Assembly: GCA_029851415.1 (NCBI GenBank)
Contig: CM056741.1
Coordinates: 177,861,021-177,925,020, forward strand
Reading direction: 5' to 3'
From: Eretmocerus hayati
Taxonomy: Eukaryota; Arthropoda; Insecta; Hymenoptera; Aphelinidae
Length of the DNA stretch: 64,000 nt
Shown: positions 11,835 through 23,300 of the stretch, one piece after another
Layout of the letters: every line of letters begins with the position of its first letter
How positions within the stretch are numbered: the stretch's first letter is position 1
Position numbers and translations under genes: made by a program
The notes under the pieces: model-generated
What the model saw: only the letters and a program-made list of their open reading frames with translations
Databases searched by the model: none
What the model was told of the DNA's origin: nothing

Positions 11835-12890
11835 GTAAGTGTGTTGTGTTGTTTTTTTGGAAGAATACCCTACATTTACAGCAGCTTGGCAACAGGAGAT
11901 TGTAGTATGTCGATCTCAGAGATGATAGTCTCGATCTCTATGTGAGCCATGGCATCATACAGTCCTGTTACAACTTGTAAATGTATTCGATTGCACTTGG
12001 ATATGTAAGTGATGTGTATTGTTGGGAATCATTTGTTGAGATGTGTGACGAAGATGATTTGATTTTTTTTGTAATCAAAATTAGCCTCAAATGAAATTGT
12101 AAGATCAAGGATACATTTGTGAGATACCATGCATACCAATTTAGTAAAGAAATAAAGGCTATTATGTGCTTACGTTCTTTGAAAAACTAATGAATCTAAT
12201 GTTCCGACGACGATTTCATAGAATCATGATATTCGAAAAATTTCCATTGATCTATATCTAATTAAAATTCTATACATATTTTACAATAAGGAGTCACACG
12301 GGTTGATACATGAAACTCACATTTGATGTCTTCGGAAGTTGATTCGATTCCAGAGGTGTTATGGATTCCCTTGTTTTATTTGATTTTTGTCATTCTCTTG
12401 TGCTTGGATCCATGCCATCTGGCTGTAATTTTGATTTTGTTGATCTTTCTGGAACGGTTGTAACACGTTGAGTTGAAAACTTTTTGTAAATCCTCCACTG
12501 GGTGATTCTCACATTTGATATCTGGATGCCTGTGGGATGATAGACCTTGATATGAAACTGAACTCCTCATTGGGGTCAATTTAATGGATGAGTTGTCAAT
12601 TCAACTGAATTTCGTGATATTACAAGATATCTCTATTGTGGAAAAACTTAATAATTGGAATCGTAGAGCCCGGAAATTCTGTCTTTGGAGGTAACTCATC
12701 AGTTTCGATTGGGACTATGGAAATCTAATTCACTTCTCGATTTTATTTCGGAAAAAAATTGAATTTTTATCTATCATGTACATGATTTTATGAAATTACG
12801 GAAGAGATTTGTATTTTGATGTTTGGTTCTATTATCAATTTTAGAGAACATGGGAAATGATATTTTGATAGATATTACTTACCTTTTCAT
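11835..12890. other. Anonymous AT-rich spacer
   Basis: The first 130 bp keep weak similarity to the 1,022-bp unit (GAGCCA, GGCATCAT, TTGTAAA). The rest shows no gene. The minus frame at 12376-12579 (67 codons) is unremarkable. Confidence 0.5.
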
Positions 12891-12894
12891 TATT

Positions 12895-15800
12895 GTGTAG
12901 TAGAGGTCAATGTTAACGATGGTATTTTATAAGTTCTTCTTATATATCCACATAGGATTTTCTTGGATTTGATTTTCTCTTTGGCGTACGAATGTTCGTG
13001 ACCGTGCAAAGGGCTATACTGTGGGCTGCTGAGAGAGCGCGTATCACTAATTGTCTTCTCTTTTTCTGTTGAAATGTTGTTTGATCTTACTCGTCGCTTA
13101 TGTGTGTCTGTGCAGGCAGCGAGGGGAGAACTGCGGCTCCGGGAGAGAGCACGTATGCTTATGCGTCTTTTCCACTGGAACTGATTAGAATAAAGGCAAG
13201 TTCAGGAATTTTCTCAGAGTGGAAAATTTCGCAAATTTTTGGGAACATTTTCCGAACAAAAAACAATTTTTTATATTTTCGTTCTTTTAAAATCCCGTAA
13301 AAATTTCGAATTTTTATTTCTTTTATTTCCGTTTTCGAAGCCCTAACTATTCGAGGAAAAACGAGTAATTGAATTAATGATCGAATTACTCACCCTTCAG
13401 CCATTCAATAAATGTTGTGTGTCCACGATGATATTTTGCAAGTTCACCTCATTTTCCGTTGACTCTTCTTATGATTGCCCAACCGCATAGAGTACGTGTG
13501 TTCGCGACGGGCTCCAGAGGATGACTGCGGGCCGTTGAGAGAGCGCGCATCACTCAGTATCCCCTCTCCTCTCTTGGTGTCATGACATGATCGGCGCGCG
13601 TCTGTGTCTGTGAAGGCGGGGAGGGGGAGAATGCGGCTTCTGTAGAGAGCGCGAATGCCTGAGCGTTTCTCTAACTGAAACTGATGAGAATTAAGGCAAG
13701 TTCAGCTTATGCCTCAGAGTGGGAAATTTTGGGAATTTTTGGGAAAATTTTTGAAAAAAAAATAATTTTTTTTATTTTTGTTTTCATTAAATCCCGTAAA
13801 AATTTCGAATTTTGATTCTTTATATTTTTGTTTTCGGAGGTTCGGAGGAACCTTGAAATTTTTCCAGTATATCTTCAATCTATTTGAATCAGTAAAAATT
13901 CTTGACGTTTATGTTTTCATAACTCTAATGATTCAACGAAAAACGAGTAATTAAATAAATGATAGAATTACTCACCCTTCAGACGTTCTATAGATGTTGA
14001 TGTCCACGATGATATTCTGCAAGCTCATTCCATTTTATTCGACTCTTCTTATGATTGCCCACCTCCATAGAGTACGTATGATCGCGACGGGCTCCAGAGG
14101 ATGACTGAGCGCCGTTGAGAGAGCGCGCATCATTATGTATCCCCGCTCTTTTTCGGCGTGACGTTGTCGTTTCTCGATGCGTGTGTGTCTGTGAGGCTAT
14201 TTAGGGGGAAACTGCGGCTTCGGGCGAGAGCGCCTATGTTTGAGCGTCTCTTCTGCTGAAACTAATGAGAATGAACTGAAGCTCATGATATGTCCCAGAG
14301 TGGGGAATTCCGAAAATTTTCGGGAAAATTTTTCGAAAAAAAATTGATTTTTTATATTTTCATTTTTTCAAAATCCCGTAAAAATTTCCAAATTTTTATT
14401 TCTTATCTCTTTGTTTTCAAAGCCCCGGACAAAATCTTGGAAATTTTCCATTAAATCTTCAATCTATTCAGATCATCAAAACTATCGACGTTAATGTTCT
14501 CGTAACTCTAACGATTCAAGTAAAAACAAGTAATTGAATAAATGATCGAATCACTTACCCTTCAGCCATTCAATAAATGTTGTGTGTCCACGATGATATT
14601 TTGCAAGTTCACCCCATTTTCCGTTGACTCTTCTTATGATTGCCCAACCGCATAGAGTACGTGTGTTCGCGACGGGCTCCAGAGGATGACTGCGGGCCGT
14701 TGAGAGAGCGCGCATCACTCAGTATCCCCTTTCCTCTTCTGGTGTCATGACATGATCGGCGCGCGTCTGTGTCTGTGAAGGCGGGGAGGGGGAGAATGCG
14801 GCTTCTGTAGAGAGCGCGAATGCCTGAGCGTTTCTCTAACTGAAACTGATAAGAATTGAGGCAAGTTCAGCTTATGCCTTAGAGTGGGAAATTTTGGAAA
14901 TTCTTGGGAAATTTTTTGAAAAAAAAAATAATTTTTTTCATTTTTGTTTTTTCAAAATCCTGTAAAAATTTCGAATTTTTATTTTTTATATCTTTGTTTT
15001 CGAAGCTTCGGACAAAATCTTGAAATTTTTTCAGTATATCTTCAATCTATCTAAATCACTAAAAATTTTTGACGTTTATGTTTTCATAACTCTAATGATT
15101 CAAGGAAAAACGAGTAATTAAATACATGATGGAATTACTCACCCTTCAGACGTTCCATAGATGTTGATGTCCACGATGATATTCTGCAAGCTCATTCCAT
15201 TTTATTCGACTCTTCTTATGATTGCCCACCTTCATAGAGTACGTGTGATCGCGACGGGCTCCAGAGGATGACTGCGGGCCGTTGAGAGAGCGCGCATCAC
15301 TCAGTATCCCCTCTCCTCTTCTGGTGTCATGACATGATCAGCGCGCGTCTGTGTCTGTGAAGGCGGGGAGGGGGAGAATGCGGCTTCAGTAGAGAGCGCG
15401 AATGCCTGAGCGTTTCTCTAACTGAATTGATAAGAATTAAGGCAAGTTCAGCATATGCCTCAGAGTGGGAAATTTGGGAAATTTTTGAGAAAATTTTTTG
15501 AAAAAAAAAATAATTTTTTTTATTTTTGTTTTTTCAGAATCCTGTAAAAATTTCGAATTTTTATTTTTTATATCTTTGTTTTCGAAGCTTCGGACAAAAT
15601 CTTGAAATTTTTTCAGTATATCTTCAATGTATCTAAATCACTAAAAATTTTTGACGTTTGTGTTTTCATAACTCTAATGATTCAAGGAAAAACGAGTAAT
15701 TAAATACATGATGGAATTACTCACCCTTCAGACGTTCTATAGATGTTGATGTCCACGATGATCTTCTGCAAGCTCATTCCATTTTATTCGACTCTTCTTA

Positions 15801-18800
15801 TGATTGCCCACCTTCATAGAGTACGTGTGATCGCGACGGGCTCCAGAGGATGACTGCGGGCCGTTGAGAGAGCGCGCATCACTCAGTATCCCCTCTCCTC
15901 TTCTGGTGTCATGACATGATCAGCGCGCGTCTGTGTCTGTGAAGGCGGGGAGGGGGAGAATGCGGCGTCAGTAGAGAGCGCGAATGCCTGAGCGTTTCTC
16001 TAACTGAATTGATAAGAATTAAGGCAAGTTCAGCATATGCCTCAGAGTGGAAAATTTGGGAAATTTTTGGGAAAATTTTTTGAAAAAAAAATAATTTTTT
16101 TTATTTTTGTTTTTTCAAAATCCTGTAAAAATTTCGAATTTTTATTTTTTATATCTTTGTTTTCGAAGCTTCGGACAAAATCTTAAAATTTTTTCAGTAT
16201 ATCTTCAATCTATTCAAATCACTAAAAATTCTTGACGTTTATGTTTTCATAACTCTAATGATTCAAGGAAAAACGGGTATTAAATAAATGATAGAATTAC
16301 TCACCCTGCAAACGTTCTATAGATGTTGATGTCCACGATGATATCTGCAAGCTCATTCCATTTTATTCGACTCTTCTTATGATTGCCCACCTTCATAGAG
16401 TACGTGTGATCGCGTCGGGCTCCAGAGGATGACTGAGGGCCGTTGAGAGAGCGCGCATCATTAAGTATCCCCGCTCTTTTTCGGTGTGACGTTGTCGTTT
16501 CTCGATGCGTGTGTCTGTGAGGCTATTTAGGGGAAAACTGCGGCTTCGGTCGAGAGTGCCTATGTTTGAGCATCTCTTCCGCTGAAACTAATGAGAATGA
16601 TCTCAAGCTCATGATGTGTCTTAGAGTGGAAAATTCCGAAAACTTTCGGGAAAATTTTTCGAAAAAAAATCGATTCTTTATATTTTCATTTTTTCAAAAT
16701 CCCGTAAAAATTTCCAATTTGTTATTTCTTATCTCTTTGTTTTCGAAGCCCCGGACAAAATCTTGGAATGTTTCCATTAAATCTTTAATCTATTCAGATC
16801 ATCAAAATTCTCGACGTTCACGATATTACAACTTTAACGATTTGAGGAAGAACGTGTGATGGAATTAATGATGCAATTACTCACCTTCTAGACGTTCTAT
16901 GAATGTTGATGTCCACGATGGTATTCTGCAAGTGTATTCCATTTTATTCGACTCTTTTTATGATTGCCCCCCTTGATAGAGTACGTGTGATCGCGACGGG
17001 CTCTAGATGATGACTGAGGGCCGTTGAGACAGCGCGCATCATTAAGTATCCCCACTCTTTTTCGGTGTGACGTCGTCGCTTCTCGATGCGTGTGTGTCTG
17101 CGAGGGCAGCGAGGGGAAGATTGCGGCTCCGATAAGGAGCGCGTATATCTGAGCGTCTCTTTCACTGAAACTGATGAGAATGGAAGCAAGTTCAGGAATT
17201 GTCTCATGGTGGGAAATTTCGGAAATTTTTGCGGAAAATTTTCAAAAATGAATCAATTTTTTATATTTCTAATTTTTATATTTCATATCTTTGTGTTCAA
17301 AGCCCCGGACGAAATCTTGAAATTTTTTCATTGTATCTTTCATCTATTTAGATCATCAAAACTCTCGACGTTTATGTCCTCGTAACTCTAACGATTCAAG
17401 GAAAAACAAGTAATTGAATAAATGATCATTTTACTCACCCTTCAGCCATTCTATAAATGTTGTGTGTCCACGATGATATCTTGCAAGTTCACCTCATTTT
17501 CCGTTGACTCTTCTTATGATTGCCCAACCGCATAGAGTACGCGTGTTCGCGACGGGTTCCAGAGGATGACTGCGGGCCGTTGAGAGAGCGCGCATCATTC
17601 AGTATCCCCTCTCCCCTTCTGGTGTCATGACATGATCGGCGCGCGTCTGTGTCTGTGAAGGCGGGGAGGGGGAGAATGCGGCTTTAGTAGAGAGCGCGAA
17701 TGCCTGAGCGTTTCTCTAACTGAAACTGATAAGAATTGAGGCAAGTTCACAATGTGCCTGAGAGTGGGAAATTTTGGAAATTTTTGGGAAAATTTTTTGA
17801 GAAAAAAAACCCTTTTTTTATATTTTTGTTTTCTCAAAGTCCCGAAAAAATTTCGAATATTCATTTTTCATATATTTGTTTTGTCGAAACGTCGCAAAAA
17901 ATTTTCAAATTTCATGTTACATACATTCAGATAATTTGAACTATTGGAATTCTCGACGTTATCGTTTCCTTAGTTTTAATGATCTCGGAAAGAATGAATT
18001 TCGAGATTTAGGTTGAAATCACTTACCTTCATGATGTCCTCTATGTATGTTGATCTCTTCGATGCCATCTTGTAAGCTGACTCTGTTCCGCGTCGACTTT
18101 TGTCATACCTGCTCGACCCCATAGAAAACGCGTGTTTGCGCTGGGCACAAGAAGAAGACTGCGAACTGTTGAGAGAGCGCGCGATACTAAGTATCCCCTC
18201 TCCTCTTCTGGTGTCGTGATGCTTCTCGACGCGTGTTTGTGTCTGTGAAGGCGGGGAGGGGGAGAATGCGGCTTCAGTAGAGAGCTCCAACGCCTGAGCG
18301 TTTCTCTAACTGAAACTGATAAGAATTAAAGCAAGTTCAGCATGTGCCTCAGAGTGGGAAATTTCGAAAATTTTTGGAAATATTTTTTGAAAAAAAAAAA
18401 CAATTTTTTATATTTTCGTTTTTTCAGAGTCCCGAAAAATTCTCGAATTTTCATTTTTTATATATTTGTTTTGTCGAAGCCCCGGAAAAAATTTTCATTC
18501 AATTTCCAAAAAATTTTTGAATTTTCATTCTCCACATTTTCTTTCTATTGAGGGTCCGGAAAAAATTCCGGATTTCTATCCAATATATTTTCGTTCTATA
18601 TTGATTTCAGAAATAACGATTAATCAAATTATCCATGGAATTACTTACCCGTACGATGTTTTTCCTATATGTCGATGTCAACGATAATATTCTGCAAGCT
18701 CACCTCATTATGTGTCAACTGTTTTTATACTCGCTCAACTTCTATGAGCACGTGTGTTCGCGACGGGCTTGAGAAGATGACTGCGGGCTGTTGAGAGAGC

Positions 18801-19400
18801 GCGCATCACTAAGAATTCCCTTTCCTTTTCTGGTGTCACGTTGTTTGATGCTCCTCGCGCGCGCGTATGTGTTTTTGAAGGCAGCGAGGAGACGACTGTG
18901 GCTCTGTTTGAGCGTTCCTCTAAGTGAGACTAAGAAGAATGAAGGCAAGTTCAGGATGTGCTTCACGGTGGGAAATTTTGATAATTTCCGGAAAAATATT
19001 TTGGAAAATAAAATAATTTTTTATATTTTTGTTTTTTCAAAATCCCGAGAAATTTTTCATTTTTATATATTTGTTTTGTCGAAGCCTGGAAAAATTTCAT
19101 CTCTTACATTTTCTTTTTTCCTGAAGGCTCGGAGAAAATTCTGTTTTTCTATTCATTATGTTCCTATTCTATTCGAATCATTCGAACACCTTCGACTTTC
19201 CTGTTCCCACAATTCTATCGATTTCAGAAAAACGAGTAATCAAAATATTGATGGAATTATTTGCGCTTACGATGTTTTCTTCAGATGTGAATGTCCACGA
19301 TGATATTGTGCAGCTCACCTCTTTCTGCGTCGACTGTTCTTACACTCGCTAAACTTCAAAGAGTACGTGTATCCGCGATGGGCTCAAGCAGGTGACATTG
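12895..19400. repeat. Array of about 12 tandem units, about 580 bp each
   Basis: The landmark GTCCACGATGAT, or a variant, occurs at about 12909, 13421, 14002, 14586, 15169, 15751, 16331, 16911, 17466, 18052, 18677 and 19293. Spacing is 580-584 bp in the middle and 512-625 bp at the edges. The middle units are the most alike, and the edge units are older. Each unit has (a) the landmark next to a minus-strand GTGAGT or GTAAGT, (b) a GC-rich block with GACGGGCTCCAGAGGATGAC and GAGAGAGCGCG, (c) GTGTCTGTGAAGGCGGGGAG, and (d) an A/T block of GGAAATTT and TCCCG(T)AAAA motifs. Two subtypes alternate (CATTCAATAAATGTTGTG and GTTCTATAGATGTTGATG). No frame is conserved across units, so the frames of up to 170 codons here are probably fortuitous. 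Confidence 0.9.
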
Positions 19401-19615
19401 GTGATATTGATCTTAGTACGAAGTAAGGCCCAGAATGAAAATTTTGAGTGTCACTTGTATTTTTATCCCTGTAACCAACTGAGTATTTAATTCACGTCAA
19501 ATCGATGTACATCTCTTTGGCCTACTAGAAATCACTTTATTTGAGCATAACGATATTTTACAACATCATATTTCTGAATTTCCAATAGAAAACTTCCGTA
19601 TTCTTATAATTAAAC

Positions 19616-19914
19616 ACTAGCGTTATGTTTCGCGTTGCTCGCCCTTTAAAAGTCCCCGAGAAGCGTATCAGTTCACCAAAATGCTCTTTCAAATCAAATG
19701 AAAATATGTTCTGTACCATTTTCACATATCGAGTTATATAATGATAACTTTCATGGTCTTTATGAGTTCAGACCCATGTGAGAAACCGCCGCTTAACTAA
19801 ATATATAAAATTTTTGAAAAACGTACTCTCATTTGATTTGGAAGAGCATTTTGGAAAACTAATACGCCTATCGGAAACATTTACAAGCCGAGCAACGCGA
19901 GGCATTACGCTAGT
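19616..19914. mobile_element. Foldback element of about 300 bp
   Basis: The end ACTAGCGTTATG matches the inverted end CATTACGCTAGT. CGCGTTGCTCG matches CGAGCAACGCG. Further in, AAATGCTCTTTCAAATCAAA matches its inverted partner TTTGATTTGGAAGAGCATTT. The centre lies around 19700-19830. It abuts the TTTGCGCA element that follows within about 10 bp. Confidence 0.8.
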
Positions 19915-20532
19915 AGTATATTAAGCAACAAGGGTGCCAACAGATATTTGCGCACGAGTCACCGCAACGAGTGTGCAAATGGTTCATTTGCGCACGGCTT
20001 CATCGTTTGCGCCGTGTGCAAATAGCTTATTTGCGCAGTGCGCAAATAACCATTTGCGCATGGCGCAAACGATGAAACTGTGCGCAAATAAACCATTTGC
20101 ACACGAGTGCGGGGACGAGAGCGCAAATGTCGGCACCCGAGTTGCTTACGATATTTTTTGTTATTGCTGTGAGCAAAAATGTAACTCGCCAAAACCCTTC
20201 AAATAAGTAGCGGAGGTCGCGAAAGTTGTCCGTCAGCTAGAGAGTTGTTTGGTTTTCCTTTTGTTTTGGGGTGAACGGATCTCATGGATCTTTGATCAAA
20301 TTGTGTATTTTGAAAAATCGATCTATAGATCTATCAAAGGGCTTACTCCATGTCTTTAATACCTTGAATTGGACCGAGATATTATCATTTCTATTTGAAA
20401 TACACATATTTCGAATATTCTCACAATGTCCAGTAAAATTCGGAGTGCGTTGTCTCATTCATGATCAATCGGGTAAATGACTCTTCTGATCAGAGATAGT
20501 GGTAGGGCGTGAGGAAGGGCGCAGGGCGGGGT

Positions 20533-20608
20533 CCAGGGGCGGTAGCCCCTGGTGGGGGTGCAGGGGGCGAAGCCCCCGCCGGGGGGTTCGGGGGGCGGAG
20601 CCCCCCGA
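20533..20608. repeat. GC-rich triple hairpin block
   Basis: There are three consecutive perfect stem-loops: CCAGGGGC/GCCCCTGG, GGGGGC/GCCCCC and GGGGGGC/GCCCCCC, with loops of 3-4 bases. The composition is wholly unlike the AT-rich surroundings. The block and about 60 bp after it (GACTGAAAAAAAATTCTGA onward) recur inverted at 48727-48842. Confidence 0.9.
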
Positions 20609-21176
20609 CTGAAAAAAAATTCTGAAAAATGTATCAGAAAAAAGACTTTTGCCCATATAGTATGTTTCCGCATAGCTTGAAATGTCTTCAATTATCTAAT
20701 GTTTACTATTTCTGACGTTCGGTAAGTGCACCTCTAGATGATCAATTTCGAATTTTATAGTCCGTAAAACGATAATTTGGTTAAGTAAATACTATCTGAG
20801 AAGATGATTTCAGAAATGTTGATGTGTTGGTGATCGAATGGTTCGCCTCAGATAGAACTGCAAGAAATGAAAAATTTCCGGGTAATAATAACCGTAATTT
20901 TGAGAATAAAAAAACTGCACCAATGGATAAAAAGGGATGAGTGCATAAGAGAGACAATTTCTCTCGTCGTTGATTTTGAACGTTTATCGTGTGTCATAGT
21001 ATAATTCCAACGTTGTGGTCACTTTTCTCATTCGATCTGACTGCTTAAATTTTGAAGTTCATATTTTCAAATTCATTGTCCTAGAGTTTAGTTCGAAGAT
21101 CGTAAAGGTCATTGACAGTCCATTCTACGCAGGCAATATATTTATTCTTCGGTGAATAAATCACAGCCTCAGTTAA

Positions 21177-21290
21177 CACGTTCGCTGCGGAGGCTGAAAT
21201 AGGCGATCTTTCCCCAGGTGCGGCGGGGCCCACTCAATGTTATTTCCCATAAGACGAAATTCTCAGCAGTGGGGGAGAAACACTAACGTA
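21177..21290. mobile_element. piggyBac-like MITE, right end degraded
   Basis: TTAA (21173-21176) is followed by CACGTTCGCTGCGGAGGCTG, the same start as the intact copy at 44247. The interior phrase TTTCCCATAAG is also shared. The right terminus is not recognisable, so this copy is truncated or decayed. It lies in the stretch that copy 1 of the TTTGCGCA element has and copy 2 lacks. Confidence 0.75.
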
Positions 21291-21740
21291 ACCATCTCGA
21301 GTAATATCTTAATTGATCAGATGATTTTCAATACGGAGTTTTTTTGCTGAGAGTTAACAGAGCAATGATTGCAGTTTCGAATGCAGGAGGATCGTTTGAA
21401 TTTTCAATATCCTACCGTTACCGAACTTACCCTCCGTATATAGTTATGTGAGAGAATCGGGACGCGGCGCTTCTCGATCGTTCATTTTCATTTTTTAGTG
21501 AATATAGGATGATCAAAAATCAACCCAAATTTGGTAAGCAAACTGTGCGTAAATGCCCCATTTGCACACTGTCTCATCGTTTACGCCGTGCGCAAATGGA
21601 TATTTGCGCACTACCGTGTGCAAATAAGTCATTTGCGCACGGTGCAAACGCGAATCCGTGCCCAAATGGGGCATTTGCACACGCACATTTGCGTCTAAAT
21701 GGCCATTTTTGCGCACAGAATAACAAAAAATAACTTGGGA

Positions 21741-22511
21741 AACATTTGAAAGAAGAAGTGAAGAGCAATTGATCTTCAATCGCTCTTCTCAACATCCGTT
21801 CCTTGAAGTTATTATATCAACTCGTTCCTGGTCCAAAATGTAACTGTTTTTGTAAAGGAAGATTTCTTTTGGAAAATGGATGCAATTCTCTTGGAACCAC
21901 AATTCTAGAAACAATGAGAGGACCCAAATAAGAACTGGCATAAGCATTAGTTTGGGTTTTTTAAACAATTAGGAAAAACTTGGAAGAAATCAAAGCATTA
22001 TTACCGAGGGTCCGATTTCCTCATCTTTCAAGAATTTTGGGACTCTTTTCCGAGAAAAATCTTCCTTTACGCAATTCGGATTACAATAGAATTAAAATTC
22101 AAAGACGGATTTTGAAACTCTTGACCTCTACTTTTAGATGCTCCTTTCATCATTCCAGTCCATCAAAGTATGTCTCATTGCAGAAGTCTGAGTGTTAACC
22201 CAATTTTCATGATTTATCCCAAGAACTTAACTTTACCTACCAAAATCCTCTTGTGTCCGTAGAAATAACCCACAGGAAGTCTTTGAAGTACTTGTTAAAA
22301 TCTACAAAATCAGTTGAATAAGAGTCATTTTGGACTAGCGAGTCCACAGAAATCAGAATGTTTAATTTGGACTCTCCATTTTTATAAGTATACAAATCAC
22401 TGTCCGGTAATGTAAGTTTGTATCTTTGGAGATTAATGGGCCGATAGCTATGACTAAACCAATATTGTTGTTTTCAGAGAATAGTTTAGCGAAAATTTTA
22501 AGGATCTGCAG
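21741..22511. other. Region before the receptor-like exon
   Basis: No clear gene was recognised. A plus frame at 21980-22198 (72 codons) has no known motif. If the exon at 22512 is real, a first exon could lie here, but I could not find one with matching phase. Confidence 0.4.
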
Positions 22512-22725
22512 ATTCAGTATTATACAAGTTCGACTATGATATGACTCGATTATTTCACGAATCGAATATTACCTTTGAACCAGTTGTGATGAATTATTAC
22601 TTCTCATTTTTGCAGAGTGCATATATTGCCCAGGAAAGTGAAATAATTCTACCGTTCTGGGCAATTTTGATGTCAAATGAATGGGCTCGCGTAGTAAATA
22701 AATTCACGGAAATTGATAAGTATTG
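22512..22725 (+). CDS. Possible chemoreceptor (gustatory-like) exon
   Basis: An open stretch of about 71 codons lies between an acceptor CTGCAG (AG ends at 22511) and a donor TATTG|GTAATA. The peptide has a hydrophobic run (residues IILPFWAILM) followed by SNEWARVVNKFTEIDKYW. This resembles the membrane-segment-then-W...L...D pattern seen in insect gustatory receptors. That family link is inference from a short motif. A continuation may lie at 22757-22858 (after CAATAG), but it would split the last W codon into C, which weakens the model. It may be a pseudogene fragment. No upstream exon was identified. Confidence 0.3.
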
Positions 22726-23300
22726 GTAATACAATCAAAACATTAGCACTCAATAGTGGCAATGTCTCGGGCAATGTTGATCATTTTCTCATGTTCAAAA
22801 GTAACTATGACATACAACTTCGCACAAATCCCTCCCTTAACATATGTTTGTTCTTCCATGGTTGATTTTTTGAAATCTTCCTCATAGTAAAGAAATTTGT
22901 ATTTGAATTGCTTTTTTATTGAAATTTTCTGGGAGTTGGTGAGCCCATTTTTTATAACTCTTTGACTACCATTGATATCTTTATCGATTTAGAGCAGAGT
23001 TCTTCAGGATTTTGGTATTTTCCCATCATTTAGGAAGAGTAACTTCCTCTAGTTTTGAACAAACCAAACTCCCAAGACAAGAGTTTCAGGTCACTTAGAT
23101 TGAGATTTCTCAGATTTTTAATGAGAAGTTGATAAATTTGTTTCTCAACTATATTTAAGATCTGAACTTATGATTGGAATTTTGAATTTGAGCATGGTAA
23201 ATTCGATTATATTCCTTCAAACCAGACCTATATATCACATAGCTCCAATCCGAGGAATTCTGTAGCCTTTTGAAAACCTGTCCTTGATGTGAAAAATAAT
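22726..23300. other. Anonymous AT-rich DNA
   Basis: Apart from the tentative continuation at 22757-22858, no feature was recognised. The minus frame at 23155-23391 (78 codons) has no known motif. Confidence 0.4.

Larger units (their letters stand above)
19918..21740 (+). mobile_element. TTTGCGCA/GC-hairpin element, copy 1
   Basis: Order on plus: end A array (about 19923-20150, roughly ten TTTGCGCA/TGCGCAAA motifs, itself bracketed by inverted TAAGCAAC), then the GC-hairpin block (20533-20608), then an A-rich tail to about 20668, then end B array (21509-21735). Each end carries TTTTTTGTTATT next to CTGTG and GCAAAAATG, in inverted orientation. The copy at 48407-49385 has the same order on the opposite strand but lacks about 840 bp between tail and end B. 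No transposase is visible. Dense subterminal repeats are typical of DNA-transposon binding sites, but the family is unassigned. Confidence 0.75.

Noticed and set aside
17976..18290. 104-codon minus frame ending near a GTAAGT donor
   Set aside because: It spans the GC block of one array unit. Neighbouring units break the frame. Only the short piece next to the donor is repeated elsewhere, and it is discussed as a finding.
18791..19303. Longest open frame of the window, 170 codons
   Set aside because: It crosses the 580-bp repeat unit including its A/T block. Homologous units are closed in this frame and the residues are low-complexity (F, S, K).
20455..20691. Proline/glycine-rich minus frames over the GC hairpins
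   Set aside because: The composition follows directly from the G/C runs, and the repeat copy at 48.8 kb does not preserve the frame.
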